Source: Actinomycetota bacterium
Lineage (GTDB): Bacteria > Actinomycetota > Acidimicrobiia > Acidimicrobiales > Ilumatobacteraceae
Direction: 5' to 3'
Assembly (NCBI GenBank): GCA_016213625.1
Contig: JACQZZ010000013.1
Coordinates: 89,763-153,762 of the forward strand
DNA: 64,000 nucleotides
Shown piece after piece: positions 50,112 to 59,870 of the stretch (the first letter of the stretch is position 1; each line of letters begins with the position of its first letter). The notes below the pieces were generated by a model that worked only from the letters and a program-made list of their open reading frames with translations, did no database searches and had not been told where the DNA came from. The position numbers and the translations under genes are program-made.

Positions 50112-52543
50112 GGCTGCCGCTCCGCTGTGGGCGAGGGAGTGGGTTCAGCGATCTTGGGTGCGGCCGGCAGTCGCAGGCGCTTGAGCATGATTGCGTTGAC
50201 GGCGACGATGAAGCTGGAGCCGGACATCGACAACGCCGCGATCTCAGGTCGTAGTACGAGGCCGAAGGCTGGCTCGAAGACGCCAGCGGCGATGGGAAGG
50301 GCGATCAGGTTGTAGCCGATGGCCCAGCCGAGGTTCTGGCGCATCTTGTGGACGGTTCCTCGACCGATTTGGAGCGCGATGGGGACATCGAGTGGGTCGC
50401 TGCGCATGAGGACGATGTCGGCCGTCTCGATGGCGACGTCCGTGCCCGCGCCGATTGCGATCCCGACGTCGGCCTGGGCGAGGGCGGGGGCATCGTTGAC
50501 GCCGTCGCCGACCATGACAACCTTTCGCCCCGCGGCCTGCAGGGCGGCAACCTTGGATGCTTTGTCGCCGGGCAGGACGTCGGCGATCACCGTGGTGACG
50601 CCGAGCAGCGTGGCGATACGGCGAGCGGTCGCGTCGTTGTCGCCGGTGAGCATGACGACTTCGATGCCGAGCTCCCGGAGTGCCGTCACTGCGGCAGCGG
50701 CCGTTGGCCTCGGTGCGTCTGCCATGGCGATGAGACCAGCCGCGCGGCCGTCAACGGCGACGAACACGGCGGTGCGTCCGCCGTCGGCGAGATCGCGTTG
50801 ACGCGCAGTCAGCTCGCCGAGGTCGATGCCTTCGCGTTCCATCAGCCGTAGGTTCCCGACGGCGACGCGGTGCCCGTCGACCGTGGCGAGGGCACCGTGT
50901 CCGGGGACGCTGTCGAACTGCTCGGCCCGCAACGTCGGTGCGCCCCGCTGGTCCGCGTCGACGACAACGGCTCGGGCCAGCGGGTGTTCGCTTTCGCGTT
51001 CGACGGCTGCGGCGAGAGCGATGAGTCGATCCTCGTCGATGCCGGTGGCGACGATGTCGGTGACTTCGGGTTGGCCCTTGGTCAGCGTGCCGGTCTTGTC
51101 CATCACCACGGTATCGATGTGCGCGGCCGCCTCGAGTGCGACGGCGTTCTTGAAGAGCACTCCTCGGCGGGCGCCGAGCCCGGATCCGACCATGATCGCG
51201 GTGGGGGTGGCGAGCCCAAGAGCGTCGGGGCAGGTGATCACGACCACCGTGATCGCGAAGAGCATGGCCTCGCTGACCGATCTTCCGACGAGCACGTTCC
51301 ACACGAGGAAGGTCATCGCCCCGCCGACGAGAGCGACGAGCACCAGCCAGAACGCAGCTCGGTCGGCGAGGCGTTGACCGGGGGCTTTCGAGTTCTGTGC
51401 CTCTTGCACGAGTTTGACGATCTGCGCGAGCGCGGTGTCGGCGCCGATCTTGGTCGCCCGTACGCGCAGCGTGCCGGTGGTGTTGAGGGTCGCGCCGATG
51501 ATCTGGTCGCCAGGTGACTTGTGCACGGGGAGGCTTTCGCCGGTGACCATCGACTCGTCGAGATCGCTGTCGCCGTCTTCGACGACGCCGTCGACGGCAA
51601 CCTTGGAGCCGGGGCGGACGAGGAGGAGGTCACCGACCTGGACCTCGGCGGTCGGGACCTCGACGGTCTCGTTGTCCCGCACGACGGTCGCCATCGGCGG
51701 GGCAAGGTCGAGGAGTGCCCGGATCGCCTCGTTCGCGCCGCCGCGGGCGCGCATCTCGAACCAGTGCCCGAGCAGCACGAAGGCCGACAACACGGTGGCT
51801 GCCTCGTAGAACACCTCACCTCCACCGGTGAGGGTGATGCCGAGCGAGTACAACCAGCCTGCGCCGACGCCGACAGCGACGAGGACCATCATGTCGAGTG
51901 TTCTTGCGCGCAGTGCTCGGATCGCGCCGTCGAAGAAGATCCACGCGGCGTAGAACACGACCGGCAGGCTCAGCAGCAACTGGAAGACGTCGGCGCGCAT
52001 CCCGAAGGGTGCGGCGACATGAAAGTTGAAGACGTCGCTCCCGATCGGTGACCAGAGCAAGACGGGCACCGAGAAGATCGCGGCGATCAGGAACCTGCGG
52101 CGCATGTCGGCGACCATGTCGGTCATCGACATGCCGCCGTGGCCGCCGTGGCCCATCATCTCGTGGGGCGAGTGTTGCTCGGCTGCCGGTGCTGCGTGCC
52201 CGGCGTGTTCGGATGCGCCGTCCGGTCGTGGTTCGGTCATTGGATGGCAGACGTGTTCGGGGACGGATTGACCCGAGCAGTGGTAGCCGCAGGCTTCGAC
52301 CCACGTACGGAGTTCGGCGAGGCTGGTCTGGTTCGGGTCGTAGGTGACGGTGGCGGTCTGGCCGACGGCGTTGGCGGTCACGCTGGTGACACCGTCGAGG
52401 CGGCCCAGCGTCGATTCGATCACCGCTTGTTCGGTTGCCCAGTACAGACCTCTGACATCGAGTACCGCGGTCGTGTTCTCGGTCGCCACCCCGTGGTGGT
52501 GGGCTCCGTGTGAGTGGTGCTCGTGGGTTGTTGAGTTGCTCAC
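50108..52543 (-). CDS. P1B-type metal ATPase with CPD motif and degenerate HMA domain
   Basis: 811 residues from a GTG at 52543 with AGGAG six bases upstream. A His-rich N-terminus (HEHHSHGAHHHG) is followed by an HMA-like domain in which the usual metal-binding CxxC is replaced by YWAT, though Cys residues appear at its end (CGYHCSG). A second His/Met-rich stretch (HEMMGHGGHGGMSMTDM) precedes the core: TGES, CPDALGLATP at about residue 436 in place of CPC or CPH, DKTGTL at about 486, SEHPLARA, GDGVNDAPAL. His/Met-rich ends recall CopB-type pumps, but CPD makes the metal uncertain. It is coupled to the 51-residue gene. Confidence 0.9.
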   Translation of the reverse strand: MSNSTTHEHHSHGAHHHGVATENTTAVLDVRGLYWATEQAVIESTLGRLDGVTSVTANAVGQTATVTYDPNQTSLAELRTWVEACGYHCSGQSVPEHVCHPMTEPRPDGASEHAGHAAPAAEQHSPHEMMGHGGHGGMSMTDMVADMRRRFLIAAIFSVPVLLWSPIGSDVFNFHVAAPFGMRADVFQLLLSLPVVFYAAWIFFDGAIRALRARTLDMMVLVAVGVGAGWLYSLGITLTGGGEVFYEAATVLSAFVLLGHWFEMRARGGANEAIRALLDLAPPMATVVRDNETVEVPTAEVQVGDLLLVRPGSKVAVDGVVEDGDSDLDESMVTGESLPVHKSPGDQIIGATLNTTGTLRVRATKIGADTALAQIVKLVQEAQNSKAPGQRLADRAAFWLVLVALVGGAMTFLVWNVLVGRSVSEAMLFAITVVVITCPDALGLATPTAIMVGSGLGARRGVLFKNAVALEAAAHIDTVVMDKTGTLTKGQPEVTDIVATGIDEDRLIALAAAVERESEHPLARAVVVDADQRGAPTLRAEQFDSVPGHGALATVDGHRVAVGNLRLMEREGIDLGELTARQRDLADGGRTAVFVAVDGRAAGLIAMADAPRPTAAAAVTALRELGIEVVMLTGDNDATARRIATLLGVTTVIADVLPGDKASKVAALQAAGRKVVMVGDGVNDAPALAQADVGIAIGAGTDVAIETADIVLMRSDPLDVPIALQIGRGTVHKMRQNLGWAIGYNLIALPIAAGVFEPAFGLVLRPEIAALSMSGSSFIVAVNAIMLKRLRLPAAPKIAEPTPSPTAERQP

Positions 52544-52608
52544 GTCAGTCTCCTGGCTGATGAGGCGAGGATCGCGCAGATCGTTGTGATGGTCGCACGG
52601 ATCAGGTG

Positions 52609-53952
52609 TCAGCGCATCCGTAGCCGCCACTGCTCCCGCCTGCGTGATTCCCCGTTGGGAACGTGTCGACCGCGGTCGGCGGCGAGCCTGGACTTCCGAT
52701 GCGCGATGGCGATTCCTGCCGATACTGCGATGAGGAGGATGCCGGCCATGAGGAAGGGCAGGTCCTGGTGTCGGGAGATGAGCGAGCCGCCGACGACGGG
52801 GCCGAGGAACTGGCCGAGGCTGCCCGCGGAGCTCTTCCAGCCGAGCGCCACGCCAGTCGTGGAGCGGGAGCCGAGTGAGACGAGAGCGGACAGGTTCGGG
52901 ATCACGAGCGCTGCTCCCGCGGCGAGGATGGCGACCATGACGAGCACGATCGGGTACGACGTGGTGGTCAGCAGGGCGGTGATACCGGCGCCCATCAGCG
53001 CGAATCCGATTGCGACTTGGGCGAGCGGTCCTGCGATCCTGGCCAGCATCCCTGATGCTGGGACCTGGAGAACTGCCATGACGGCACCGCACACGACGAA
53101 AGCGATGCTGGTCTGTGCCGGTGTGAGTGACAGACGGTTGCGGGCGTAGAGGACGAACGTGCCCTCGAAGATGGCGAGCCCATATTGCGATGCGGTCACC
53201 AGACCCAACAATGTGCGCAACCGGGGACCGCGGTTGGCGCCGCAGGGCTCCGGTCGGTCGAGCGACGACGACTGGCTCGGCGCGTCGGCGGAAGCGAGCG
53301 CGCGCCGGGCGTAGCCGAGGATGATGATGGTGAGCACCGCGCTGAACAGGAACGGGAGCGAGTAGCCGTCGATCCGAAAGGTGCCGGTTCCGACGTTGAT
53401 GCCGGGCCGACTGAGTGCTCCCGCCATGGCCGGACCCGCGATGAGGCCGAGACTGACGCTGGTGCCGAACCATGCCATTCCCCGTGTTCGATCGTGTTCG
53501 CTGGTTCGGTCGGTGACATAGGCGGTGGCGGCGACGATGAGTGCGGCGGCGGCGATGCCACCGAGGAAGCGCAGCCCGTACAGCAGCGGCAACGACCCGG
53601 TGAGACCGAACGCCGCCTGGGTGGCGGCGAGCCCCGCGAGTCCTGCAAGCAATGTGGAGCGATGTCCGAAGTGGTCGACGATGCGGCCCACGAATGGGCC
53701 CGCGAGGAGCTGGGCCAGGGCGTAGATACCGGTGAGCAGACCGACTTGAAACGCGACGGTCTCCGGCGACGCGCGTGCGAGCGCATCGACTCGTTGAACG
53801 TGGTACGGCAACACGATCAGCGTGCTGCCGTATCCCACCATCACCACGAACAACGACGCGTACAACACCGTGAGCTCGGGAGTTCGCTCGATCTTGCCTG
53901 CCACGGCGATGTTCAGCCCACCAGATGGTGTCCCGCACCGCGGGCGCGACAC
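52609..53952 (-). CDS. MFS transporter
   Basis: 447 residues as drawn; a GTG at 53904 is an alternative start that avoids overlap with the protease gene. Twelve membrane helices, with the family motif GPFVGRIVDHFGHRSTL between helices 2 and 3, and a matching loop in the second half. Substrate unknown; neighbours suggest metal or a drug. It follows the site-2 protease gene on the same strand. Confidence 0.85.
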   Translation of the reverse strand: MSRPRCGTPSGGLNIAVAGKIERTPELTVLYASLFVVMVGYGSTLIVLPYHVQRVDALARASPETVAFQVGLLTGIYALAQLLAGPFVGRIVDHFGHRSTLLAGLAGLAATQAAFGLTGSLPLLYGLRFLGGIAAAALIVAATAYVTDRTSEHDRTRGMAWFGTSVSLGLIAGPAMAGALSRPGINVGTGTFRIDGYSLPFLFSAVLTIIILGYARRALASADAPSQSSSLDRPEPCGANRGPRLRTLLGLVTASQYGLAIFEGTFVLYARNRLSLTPAQTSIAFVVCGAVMAVLQVPASGMLARIAGPLAQVAIGFALMGAGITALLTTTSYPIVLVMVAILAAGAALVIPNLSALVSLGSRSTTGVALGWKSSAGSLGQFLGPVVGGSLISRHQDLPFLMAGILLIAVSAGIAIAHRKSRLAADRGRHVPNGESRRREQWRLRMR

Positions 53953-55070
53953 AGTTCAGCGGAGCGGAGGACATCGCCCATGGTGAGGATGCCGGCCAGG
54001 CCACCCTGGTCGAACACGAGCGCCCGTCCGCCCTCGTCGGTGCTCAAGCGCTCGGCGACACCTGCGAGCGAATCATCGGGCGAAGCGATCGGCACGGCGC
54101 TGAGGGGAAGGGCAACATCGGCGAGGCTGGTGCTCGAGCGATCTGACCGCCGGATCTGGCGAACCTGCGCCAGCGTGATCATCCCGATGACCTGACCATC
54201 GGGACCGACCACAGGGTAGGCGGAGTGACGACCCAGGGCGTCGGAGTCGATGAACTCGGCCACCGACATCGATCCGGACACAATGACAGGCGGGGCACTC
54301 ATCACCTCGGCGACGGCCACCCCCAAGAGCGCCCCCTGCAACAGCGCGTCGGCCCCCTCGGCTCTCGACGCGGTCAACAGGAACCACCCCACGAACACGA
54401 GCCAGAAGCCGCTCATGCTGACACCCCAGAAGAACTCCAGCACGCCCAACCCGATGAGCAGGAACGCAACTACCGCACCCGCCTTGGCCGCAGTGACGGT
54501 GGCGCGGAGTCGGTCGCCGTGGCGGCGCCACAAGAACGCCCGGAGAACCCGCCCACCGTCGAGCGGCGCTCCAGGCAGAAGGTTGAACACTCCCAACATG
54601 AGGTTGATGCCGGCCAGCCACGCCGCAGCGACCACCATGAGGTGGCCGACACCAAACCGGTGCAGACCGACGGCGGTCAGTTCGAAGACGGCGGCAAGGC
54701 CGAGACTCGCAGCGGGGCCGGCGGCCGCGATCCGAAAGTCGGCGCGCGGTGACGGTGGCTCGCCGCCAAGTGTCGCCATCCCGCCGAACAACCACAGCGT
54801 GAGCCCCTTGACCTGGACCCCGTGGCGACGAGCGACGAGCGCATGTGCCAACTCGTGAACGAGAAGCGATCCGAAGAAGACGACAGCAGTGGCGAAGCCT
54901 GCCAGCCAGTAGGTGAGCGCTGCATGACCCATCGCGTGGTGCGGAAGCGACGTGGTCGCCAAGCTCCACGTGAGCAGCGAGGCGACGACCAAGACGCTCC
55001 AGTTCATCGCGAGGGGGAACCCGGCGACTCGTCCGAGCTTGATGCTGTCGTTCAATGGCGATGCTCTCAT
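53913..55070 (-). CDS. Site-2 protease (M50) with CBS domains
   Basis: 385 residues from the ATG at 55070. The zinc motif HELAH lies in SLLVHELAHALVARRHG, and the second-site LDGGRVLRAFL supplies the third ligand. Several membrane helices follow. The C-terminal cytoplasmic region has two CBS repeats (HSAYPVVGPDGQVIGMITL and a second ending GILTMGD). It cleaves membrane-embedded regulators or signal remnants; what it senses here is unknown. Confidence 0.9.
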   Translation of the reverse strand: MRASPLNDSIKLGRVAGFPLAMNWSVLVVASLLTWSLATTSLPHHAMGHAALTYWLAGFATAVVFFGSLLVHELAHALVARRHGVQVKGLTLWLFGGMATLGGEPPSPRADFRIAAAGPAASLGLAAVFELTAVGLHRFGVGHLMVVAAAWLAGINLMLGVFNLLPGAPLDGGRVLRAFLWRRHGDRLRATVTAAKAGAVVAFLLIGLGVLEFFWGVSMSGFWLVFVGWFLLTASRAEGADALLQGALLGVAVAEVMSAPPVIVSGSMSVAEFIDSDALGRHSAYPVVGPDGQVIGMITLAQVRQIRRSDRSSTSLADVALPLSAVPIASPDDSLAGVAERLSTDEGGRALVFDQGGLAGILTMGDVLRSAELCRARGAGHHLVG

Positions 55071-55101
55071 GCGGCCATCGTGCACGAGGTCATCGATGAC
55101 G

Positions 55102-56763
55102 TCATCCGGCCGGACGCTGATCCTGCTGCGGGAAAGTACGGGGCGGTGCGGCCTTGCCGGTTCTACGCTGGAACACGGTTGCGGCCATGGCGCTCAAGCC
55201 GCCGAGCCAGGCGAGCCCGAGCAGGAGGCCACGAATCTGGTCGAAGTGGCCCGTGAACGCTCCGTCGATCATGATCCGCGACGCCCCTCGCGCCGGAAGG
55301 AATGCGCCCCAAGCGGGTGGGCCGTCGGGGAACATCACGCTCTGTCCGAGGCCGACGTCGATGAACGCGAGCAGCAAGATCAGGTACAGGCCACCGAGAC
55401 GTCCGGTGAGAGGCCCGACCAGCACACCGATCACGGCATACGTCAGCGCGATCAGCAGATTGGCGCCGACGAACACGACCCACTGCTGGGGCGCATAGAA
55501 CATTCCCGACACGGTGACCGCGACGGCAGTCGAGATGACGGTGGCCACACCGATGACACCCAACCGACCAGCGAGCACCTCACGGGCCCGGAACCCTGCC
55601 AACACCAGCCGCCGATCGCCGGCCGCCGACTCGGTGACGACGAACAGCCCTGTGATCCCGGCCAGGAATGCCGAGGCGATCGGCACCATCGTGGCCGCGT
55701 GGATCCGACGCTCGGACAGCAACGCGACGAACCGTCGGCCGCCGTCGACGAGTGAGATCGGCCCCGGTCGGTCGACGGTCACCATCACCGCCATACCGAT
55801 GAACACCGCAGGCACCGCCACCAGCAACATCCACAGCACACGGTTCCGGCGATACTCCCGCGAACCGCCTCGCATCACCGCGACAAGCCGCCCGGTGATC
55901 GACCCGGGCTCAACGGGTGCCAACTGAGCGGAGGCAACGACCTCAGCCGTCGCCAGTGGTGCTGCCGGGATCGCGATCGGTGTCGCGAGGGACGTGACAG
56001 GCGAAAGATCCGTTGTTGCCACGGCCAGGTTGGAGTGCGGCCGGGGTGCGGGGCGGGTCGTGATCCACAGTCGGAACGATGCCATGACTGCGAGGCCGAG
56101 TGCCCACAGCAGCGACCAGCCGACGTCGCCCAGCGGGCCGGCATGTCCGCTCGCCTGCCCCATGAGCACGAGCGTCGGATAGTGCATTGGGAACAGCCGC
56201 GTCGCGACCGACGAGCCGGGCCCGAGCGCCGGTCCGAAGAACACGTCGAAGACCCACACGAGTGTGACGAGCAGTGCCCCGTTCATCTCGGACCGCACGA
56301 ACGTTCCGACGAGCACTCCCAACGAGAGATAGACGACGGCGATCACGACCGTGCCCGCCATCGCACGGATGGGGTCGTCGATCCCCGTACGTGCCGAGAG
56401 CGCGACAAGACCTCCCGTGGCGGCGACCACGGCGAGACCGAACGACGCCCCCAGCCGACCAGCAACCACGGCGGCTGTGCGACCACCAGCCGCGGACAGA
56501 CGACGATCAGCCGGTCGCGCCCCGATCACTTGGAAGAACCCGGCCAGCCCGGCCAGTGCGGCGGCGGCCCAGCCGGCGGTGGCCGCTTCGATCTGTCCGC
56601 GATCGCCCTTGCCCCCGAGAATGATCTTCGAGAACTGGGCGAGCGATCCGCTCCACACCACGACGATCGCGATCGGCACGGCAACGAGGAGCACGAGGTT
56701 CAATGGTCGCCGGGCGTAGTCGAGCGCGGCGCGTCGTGCGACGAGGGCACTCAACGTGCTCAT
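55102..56763 (-). CDS. ABC transporter permease (two-half)
   Basis: 553 residues with about twelve membrane helices in two related halves joined by a soluble Ala/Pro-rich linker near residue 260. The halves look like an internal duplication of an ABC-2-type permease. It overlaps the ATPase gene by four bases and forms an exporter with it. Substrate unknown. Confidence 0.8.
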   Translation of the reverse strand: MSTLSALVARRAALDYARRPLNLVLLVAVPIAIVVVWSGSLAQFSKIILGGKGDRGQIEAATAGWAAAALAGLAGFFQVIGARPADRRLSAAGGRTAAVVAGRLGASFGLAVVAATGGLVALSARTGIDDPIRAMAGTVVIAVVYLSLGVLVGTFVRSEMNGALLVTLVWVFDVFFGPALGPGSSVATRLFPMHYPTLVLMGQASGHAGPLGDVGWSLLWALGLAVMASFRLWITTRPAPRPHSNLAVATTDLSPVTSLATPIAIPAAPLATAEVVASAQLAPVEPGSITGRLVAVMRGGSREYRRNRVLWMLLVAVPAVFIGMAVMVTVDRPGPISLVDGGRRFVALLSERRIHAATMVPIASAFLAGITGLFVVTESAAGDRRLVLAGFRAREVLAGRLGVIGVATVISTAVAVTVSGMFYAPQQWVVFVGANLLIALTYAVIGVLVGPLTGRLGGLYLILLLAFIDVGLGQSVMFPDGPPAWGAFLPARGASRIMIDGAFTGHFDQIRGLLLGLAWLGGLSAMAATVFQRRTGKAAPPRTFPQQDQRPAG

Positions 56764-57455
56764 TGGTCTCCGGTCCTGCCGTCACGGAGCTCGATGAGGC
56801 GATCGAACCGCTCCAGGTCGGTCACGAAGTGGCTGATCACGAGCACGCTCCGCCCAGCGGCCCGTCGCTCGGCCGTGAGCTCCCAGAACTTCTGGTAGGT
56901 GTCCCAATCGAAGCCTGCGTACGGCTCGTCGAGGAGCAGGATCTCGGGGTCGGCGAGCAGTGCCAACGCCAAGTTGAGCTTGGCTCGGGTTCCTCCCGAC
57001 AGTTCCTCGACACGGGATGAGCGCCAACGGCCGAAATCGAGCGCACCGTAGAGGTCCTCCGCGGCCTGTGTGATCGCACTGCGGTCCATGCCGTACGCGA
57101 CACCGAACAACTCGAGGTGCTCGTCGCACGTGAGCCGCTCGTACAACACCGGCTCCTGAGGGCAGTAGCCCATCCGGCCCTCGATCCGGACCTCACCGCT
57201 GTCGGCTGCAATGGCGCCGACCAGGATCTTCATCATGGTGCTCTTGCCCGAGCCGTTCTCCCCGACGAGCCCGACCACCTCGCCCGTGCCGACCGTGAGG
57301 TCAGCACCGCGTAGTACCGGTAGCTGCCGCCGCCGAGGCCAGATGCCGTGGGCGTACGACTTCGTGATCCCACGCGCCTCCAAACGTCGCCCCGGGTCAG
57401 GTGACACCTCGACGAGAGATGCCGTCGTTGTCACTGCGGGTCTCCTCGGCATCAT
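56760..57455 (-). CDS. ABC transporter ATP-binding protein
   Basis: 231 residues. Walker A GENGSGKSTMMKI, the Q-loop region MGYCPQEPVLYERL, the signature LSGGTRAKLNLAL and Walker B ILLLDEPYAGFD, then the H-switch SHFVTD. It drives the permease encoded next. The 119 bases before it hold no clear feature. Confidence 0.93.
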   Translation of the reverse strand: MMPRRPAVTTTASLVEVSPDPGRRLEARGITKSYAHGIWPRRRQLPVLRGADLTVGTGEVVGLVGENGSGKSTMMKILVGAIAADSGEVRIEGRMGYCPQEPVLYERLTCDEHLELFGVAYGMDRSAITQAAEDLYGALDFGRWRSSRVEELSGGTRAKLNLALALLADPEILLLDEPYAGFDWDTYQKFWELTAERRAAGRSVLVISHFVTDLERFDRLIELRDGRTGDQ

Positions 57456-57574
57456 CCCTCCTCACATCGCTGCCTGCCATCACGGTCGCATTTCGAAGCG
57501 GTGACGTCATCAGCAACGCCGCTGATTCCCAGCTGCGGGAAACTACGCAGGGCGGGATCAAGCGGTGAGCTCGA

Positions 57575-57916
57575 TCACCCTCGATGACTCTCGATCAATC
57601 TCGGCGTCGTCGATGGATGCGTGCTCCGATCCTGGTTCGCGGCGGGGACCGCCTGCAGGTCGGCCTCTGCGGTGGCGGGCGAGGGGTCCTCGCCGGTTGG
57701 GTCGATTGCTGGACGCTGTGGGGTCAACAGCCGCATCGCGGCGGCGATCGTTGCGGGAATCACCACCACGACGATCAGTGCTCCTGCGACGTACGGGTTG
57801 TTGTGCCGTGTGACCAGCAGCGTGGTGGCAATCAGCGCGACGATCGCATATTCAACGATGTGGACTCGATGAGTGGCTGTCGGGCTCTGGTGGTGATGAG
57901 TCGAGTGCTGCATCAT
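57575..57916 (-). CDS. Small membrane protein with His-rich N-terminus
   Basis: 113 residues from the first of two ATGs (57916/57913), with AGGAGG upstream. HSTHHHQSPTATHRVH precedes two membrane helices (IVALIATTLLV, ALIVVVVIPATIAAAM) and a polar Pro/Thr-rich tail. It starts 38 bases from the first TGTGGAGA site and is divergent from the multicopper oxidase, so it probably belongs to the copper regulon. No family recognised. Confidence 0.6.
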   Translation of the reverse strand: MMQHSTHHHQSPTATHRVHIVEYAIVALIATTLLVTRHNNPYVAGALIVVVVIPATIAAAMRLLTPQRPAIDPTGEDPSPATAEADLQAVPAANQDRSTHPSTTPRLIESHRG

Positions 57917-57954
57917 GAGGTCACCTCCTGGACATTTTCAGCATGATCCTGCGG

Positions 57955-57973
57955 TGTGGAGACCGTGTGGAGA
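57955..57973 (+). promoter_or_regulatory. Two-component regulator site 1
   Basis: TGTGGAGA-CCG-TGTGGAGA: two identical octamers repeated every 11 bases, one helical turn, the layout of OmpR-family regulator sites. It lies 38 bases upstream of the minus-strand gene at 57916, read opposite to that gene. Two matching sites are at 58154 and 63005. Confidence 0.6.
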
Positions 57974-58153
57974 TGTGAGCAGCGAGCGGAAACTCCGGGC
58001 GATCTCCATCCGTCGTCCATCGGATCTGCACACCGGCGCGGAACGCTCTCGGTGCTGTCTCGGTTGACGCAAGCCGTGCTCGTCGTCGAGCACGAGGTGG
58101 TGATCGGCGAGATCGCGTGGGGCGAGTCGAAGAATCGGACGAACTCCACCCGA

Positions 58154-58172
58154 CCTCCACAGGTTCTCCACA
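58154..58172 (-). promoter_or_regulatory. Two-component regulator site 2
   Basis: On the minus strand TGTGGAGA-ACC-TGTGGAGG, again with an 11-base period and only one mismatch. It is 66 bases upstream of the multicopper oxidase, in the same position relative to it as site 3 to the cupredoxin gene. The rest of the 57917-58238 gap holds no gene. Confidence 0.6.
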
Positions 58173-58238
58173 TCGGCCCAGCATCGTGTGCCGGAGAAAT
58201 GCGCGCCTCCTGACCCCTCCCGAGAAGGAACACACCAC

Positions 58239-59801
58239 ATGAAGATCTGGTCTCGTCGAGAACTCCTCGTCGCCGGCAGTGCCGTCGTCCTCGCGGCCTG
58301 CGGCTCAGCCGGTCGCTCGTCGTCGGGCGCGTCCGGCGCGCTCGTCAGTCCGACCGACCCAGCGGTCGAGCAACGCGATGCACAGCGTCGCTCTTCGGGC
58401 GCCGGAGTGGTGAAGGCCACCATCACCGCGGCTCCCGTCACCGTCAACATCGGTGGACTCGATGTCGCGACGTGGGCTTTCGGCGACCGGCCCTCTGCCG
58501 GTGGGATCCGCGCCAAGGTCGGCGACCTGATCGAAGCCACCTTCATCAACAACCTTCCGACCGCCAATACACTTCACTGGCACGGCATGGCGCTGCGCAA
58601 CGACATGGACGGTGTCCACGATCTCACCCAGCCCGCGGTCCAACCCGGGCAACAGTTCACCTACCGCTTCACCGTCGCCGATGCGGGCACCTACTGGTTC
58701 CACCCGCACATGGGCCTCGAGTTGGATCGCGGTCTGTATGCACCGTTGATCGTGGAGGATCCCAACGACCCAGTGACCGCTGATGTCGACGCGACCCTGA
58801 TGCTCGATGACTGGCTCGACGGCTACGGACCCACCCAGGAACAGGTACTCGCAAACCTGAGGAAGGGTGGCGGAATGGGAGACATGGGCGGAATGGGAGA
58901 CATGGGCGGAATGGGAGACATGGGCGGAATGGGAGACATGGGCGGAATGGGCGGGATGGGAAGCACCGATTCGTCGACCACCGCCGGCACGGGCTCAATG
59001 ATGGCCACGTATGGGGGTGACGTCCCCTATCTCGTCCACGTCATCAACGGACGCGCCCCCCTCGATCGCGAAACCGTCAACGCGAAGCCTGGCCAAAAGG
59101 TGCGACTTCGGGTCATCAACGCCGGCTCAGACACCGCCTACCGCTTCGCGATCGCCGGTCACCGGCTCACCGTCACCCACGCCGACGGGTTCCCCGTCAC
59201 CCCGGTCGAGGTCGACAACGTGATCCTTGGCATGGGCGAACGCTACGACGTGATCGTGACCGCCGGCGACGGTGCCTTCCCCATCGTCGCCGTCCCCGAA
59301 GGGAAAGCCGACGGCGCCGCCGAGGCCGTGTTGCGCACCAGCGCCACCGCTGCAGCGCCAGCACTCGGTTCCGAGCCTGACGAACTCCACCGCCGTACTC
59401 TCATCTACTCCGATCTCGTCGCCACCGAACCGGCGCGGCTGCCCTCGAAGGACCCCGACCGCGCTGCAGAGATCGTCCTGACGGGATCGATGGCCAAGTA
59501 CGACTTCGGAATCGGCGGCGCCAACTTCCCCAACACCGCGCCGATCACCCTCCACGAGGGCGAACGACTGCGGTTGAAGATCCACAACAACACGATGATG
59601 TTCCACCCGATCCATCTTCATGGCCACACGTTCCAGATGGTCAACGACGGGTCGGCACGCAAGGACACCGTCAACGTGTTCCCGATGACAGCGCTCGAGA
59701 TCGACATCGCCGCCGACAACCCTGGACAGTGGATGCTGCACTGCCACAACACCTATCACCTCGAAACCGGCATGGCCACCGTCGTCTCCTACCGCATTTG
59801 A
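58239..59801 (+). CDS. Multicopper oxidase with Met-rich insertion
   Basis: 520 residues from the ATG at 58239. A twin-Arg-like signal (WSRRELLVAGSAVVLAACGSA) suggests Tat export and a lipid anchor. Copper ligands are at HWHG (about 113), WFHPHMG (about 155), HPIHLHGHTF (about 455) and the C-terminal LHCHNTYHLETGM (about 500), the full type 1/2/3 set. A Gly-Met-Asp-rich stretch (tandem GMGDMG, about 212-240) resembles the Met-rich copper-binding segment of CueO-type oxidases. It oxidises Cu(I) outside the membrane. It has the TGTGGAGA site at 58154 upstream. Confidence 0.95.
   Translation: MKIWSRRELLVAGSAVVLAACGSAGRSSSGASGALVSPTDPAVEQRDAQRRSSGAGVVKATITAAPVTVNIGGLDVATWAFGDRPSAGGIRAKVGDLIEATFINNLPTANTLHWHGMALRNDMDGVHDLTQPAVQPGQQFTYRFTVADAGTYWFHPHMGLELDRGLYAPLIVEDPNDPVTADVDATLMLDDWLDGYGPTQEQVLANLRKGGGMGDMGGMGDMGGMGDMGGMGDMGGMGGMGSTDSSTTAGTGSMMATYGGDVPYLVHVINGRAPLDRETVNAKPGQKVRLRVINAGSDTAYRFAIAGHRLTVTHADGFPVTPVEVDNVILGMGERYDVIVTAGDGAFPIVAVPEGKADGAAEAVLRTSATAAAPALGSEPDELHRRTLIYSDLVATEPARLPSKDPDRAAEIVLTGSMAKYDFGIGGANFPNTAPITLHEGERLRLKIHNNTMMFHPIHLHGHTFQMVNDGSARKDTVNVFPMTALEIDIAADNPGQWMLHCHNTYHLETGMATVVSYRI
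58869..58940 (+). repeat. 18-bp tandem repeat encoding GGMGDM units
   Basis: Four perfect copies of GGCGGAATGGGAGACATG followed by a degenerate fifth, inside the oxidase gene. They encode the Met-rich segment, and because copies are identical at the DNA level, their number can change easily between strains. Met-rich loops deliver Cu(I) to the oxidase, so copy number could tune activity. Confidence 0.85.
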
Positions 59802-59870
59802 GTCACTTGGCGAGTGATCACACCGACCCGAGGCTCCGCCGACACATGCGCGTCGCGATGGCAGGGTCTG

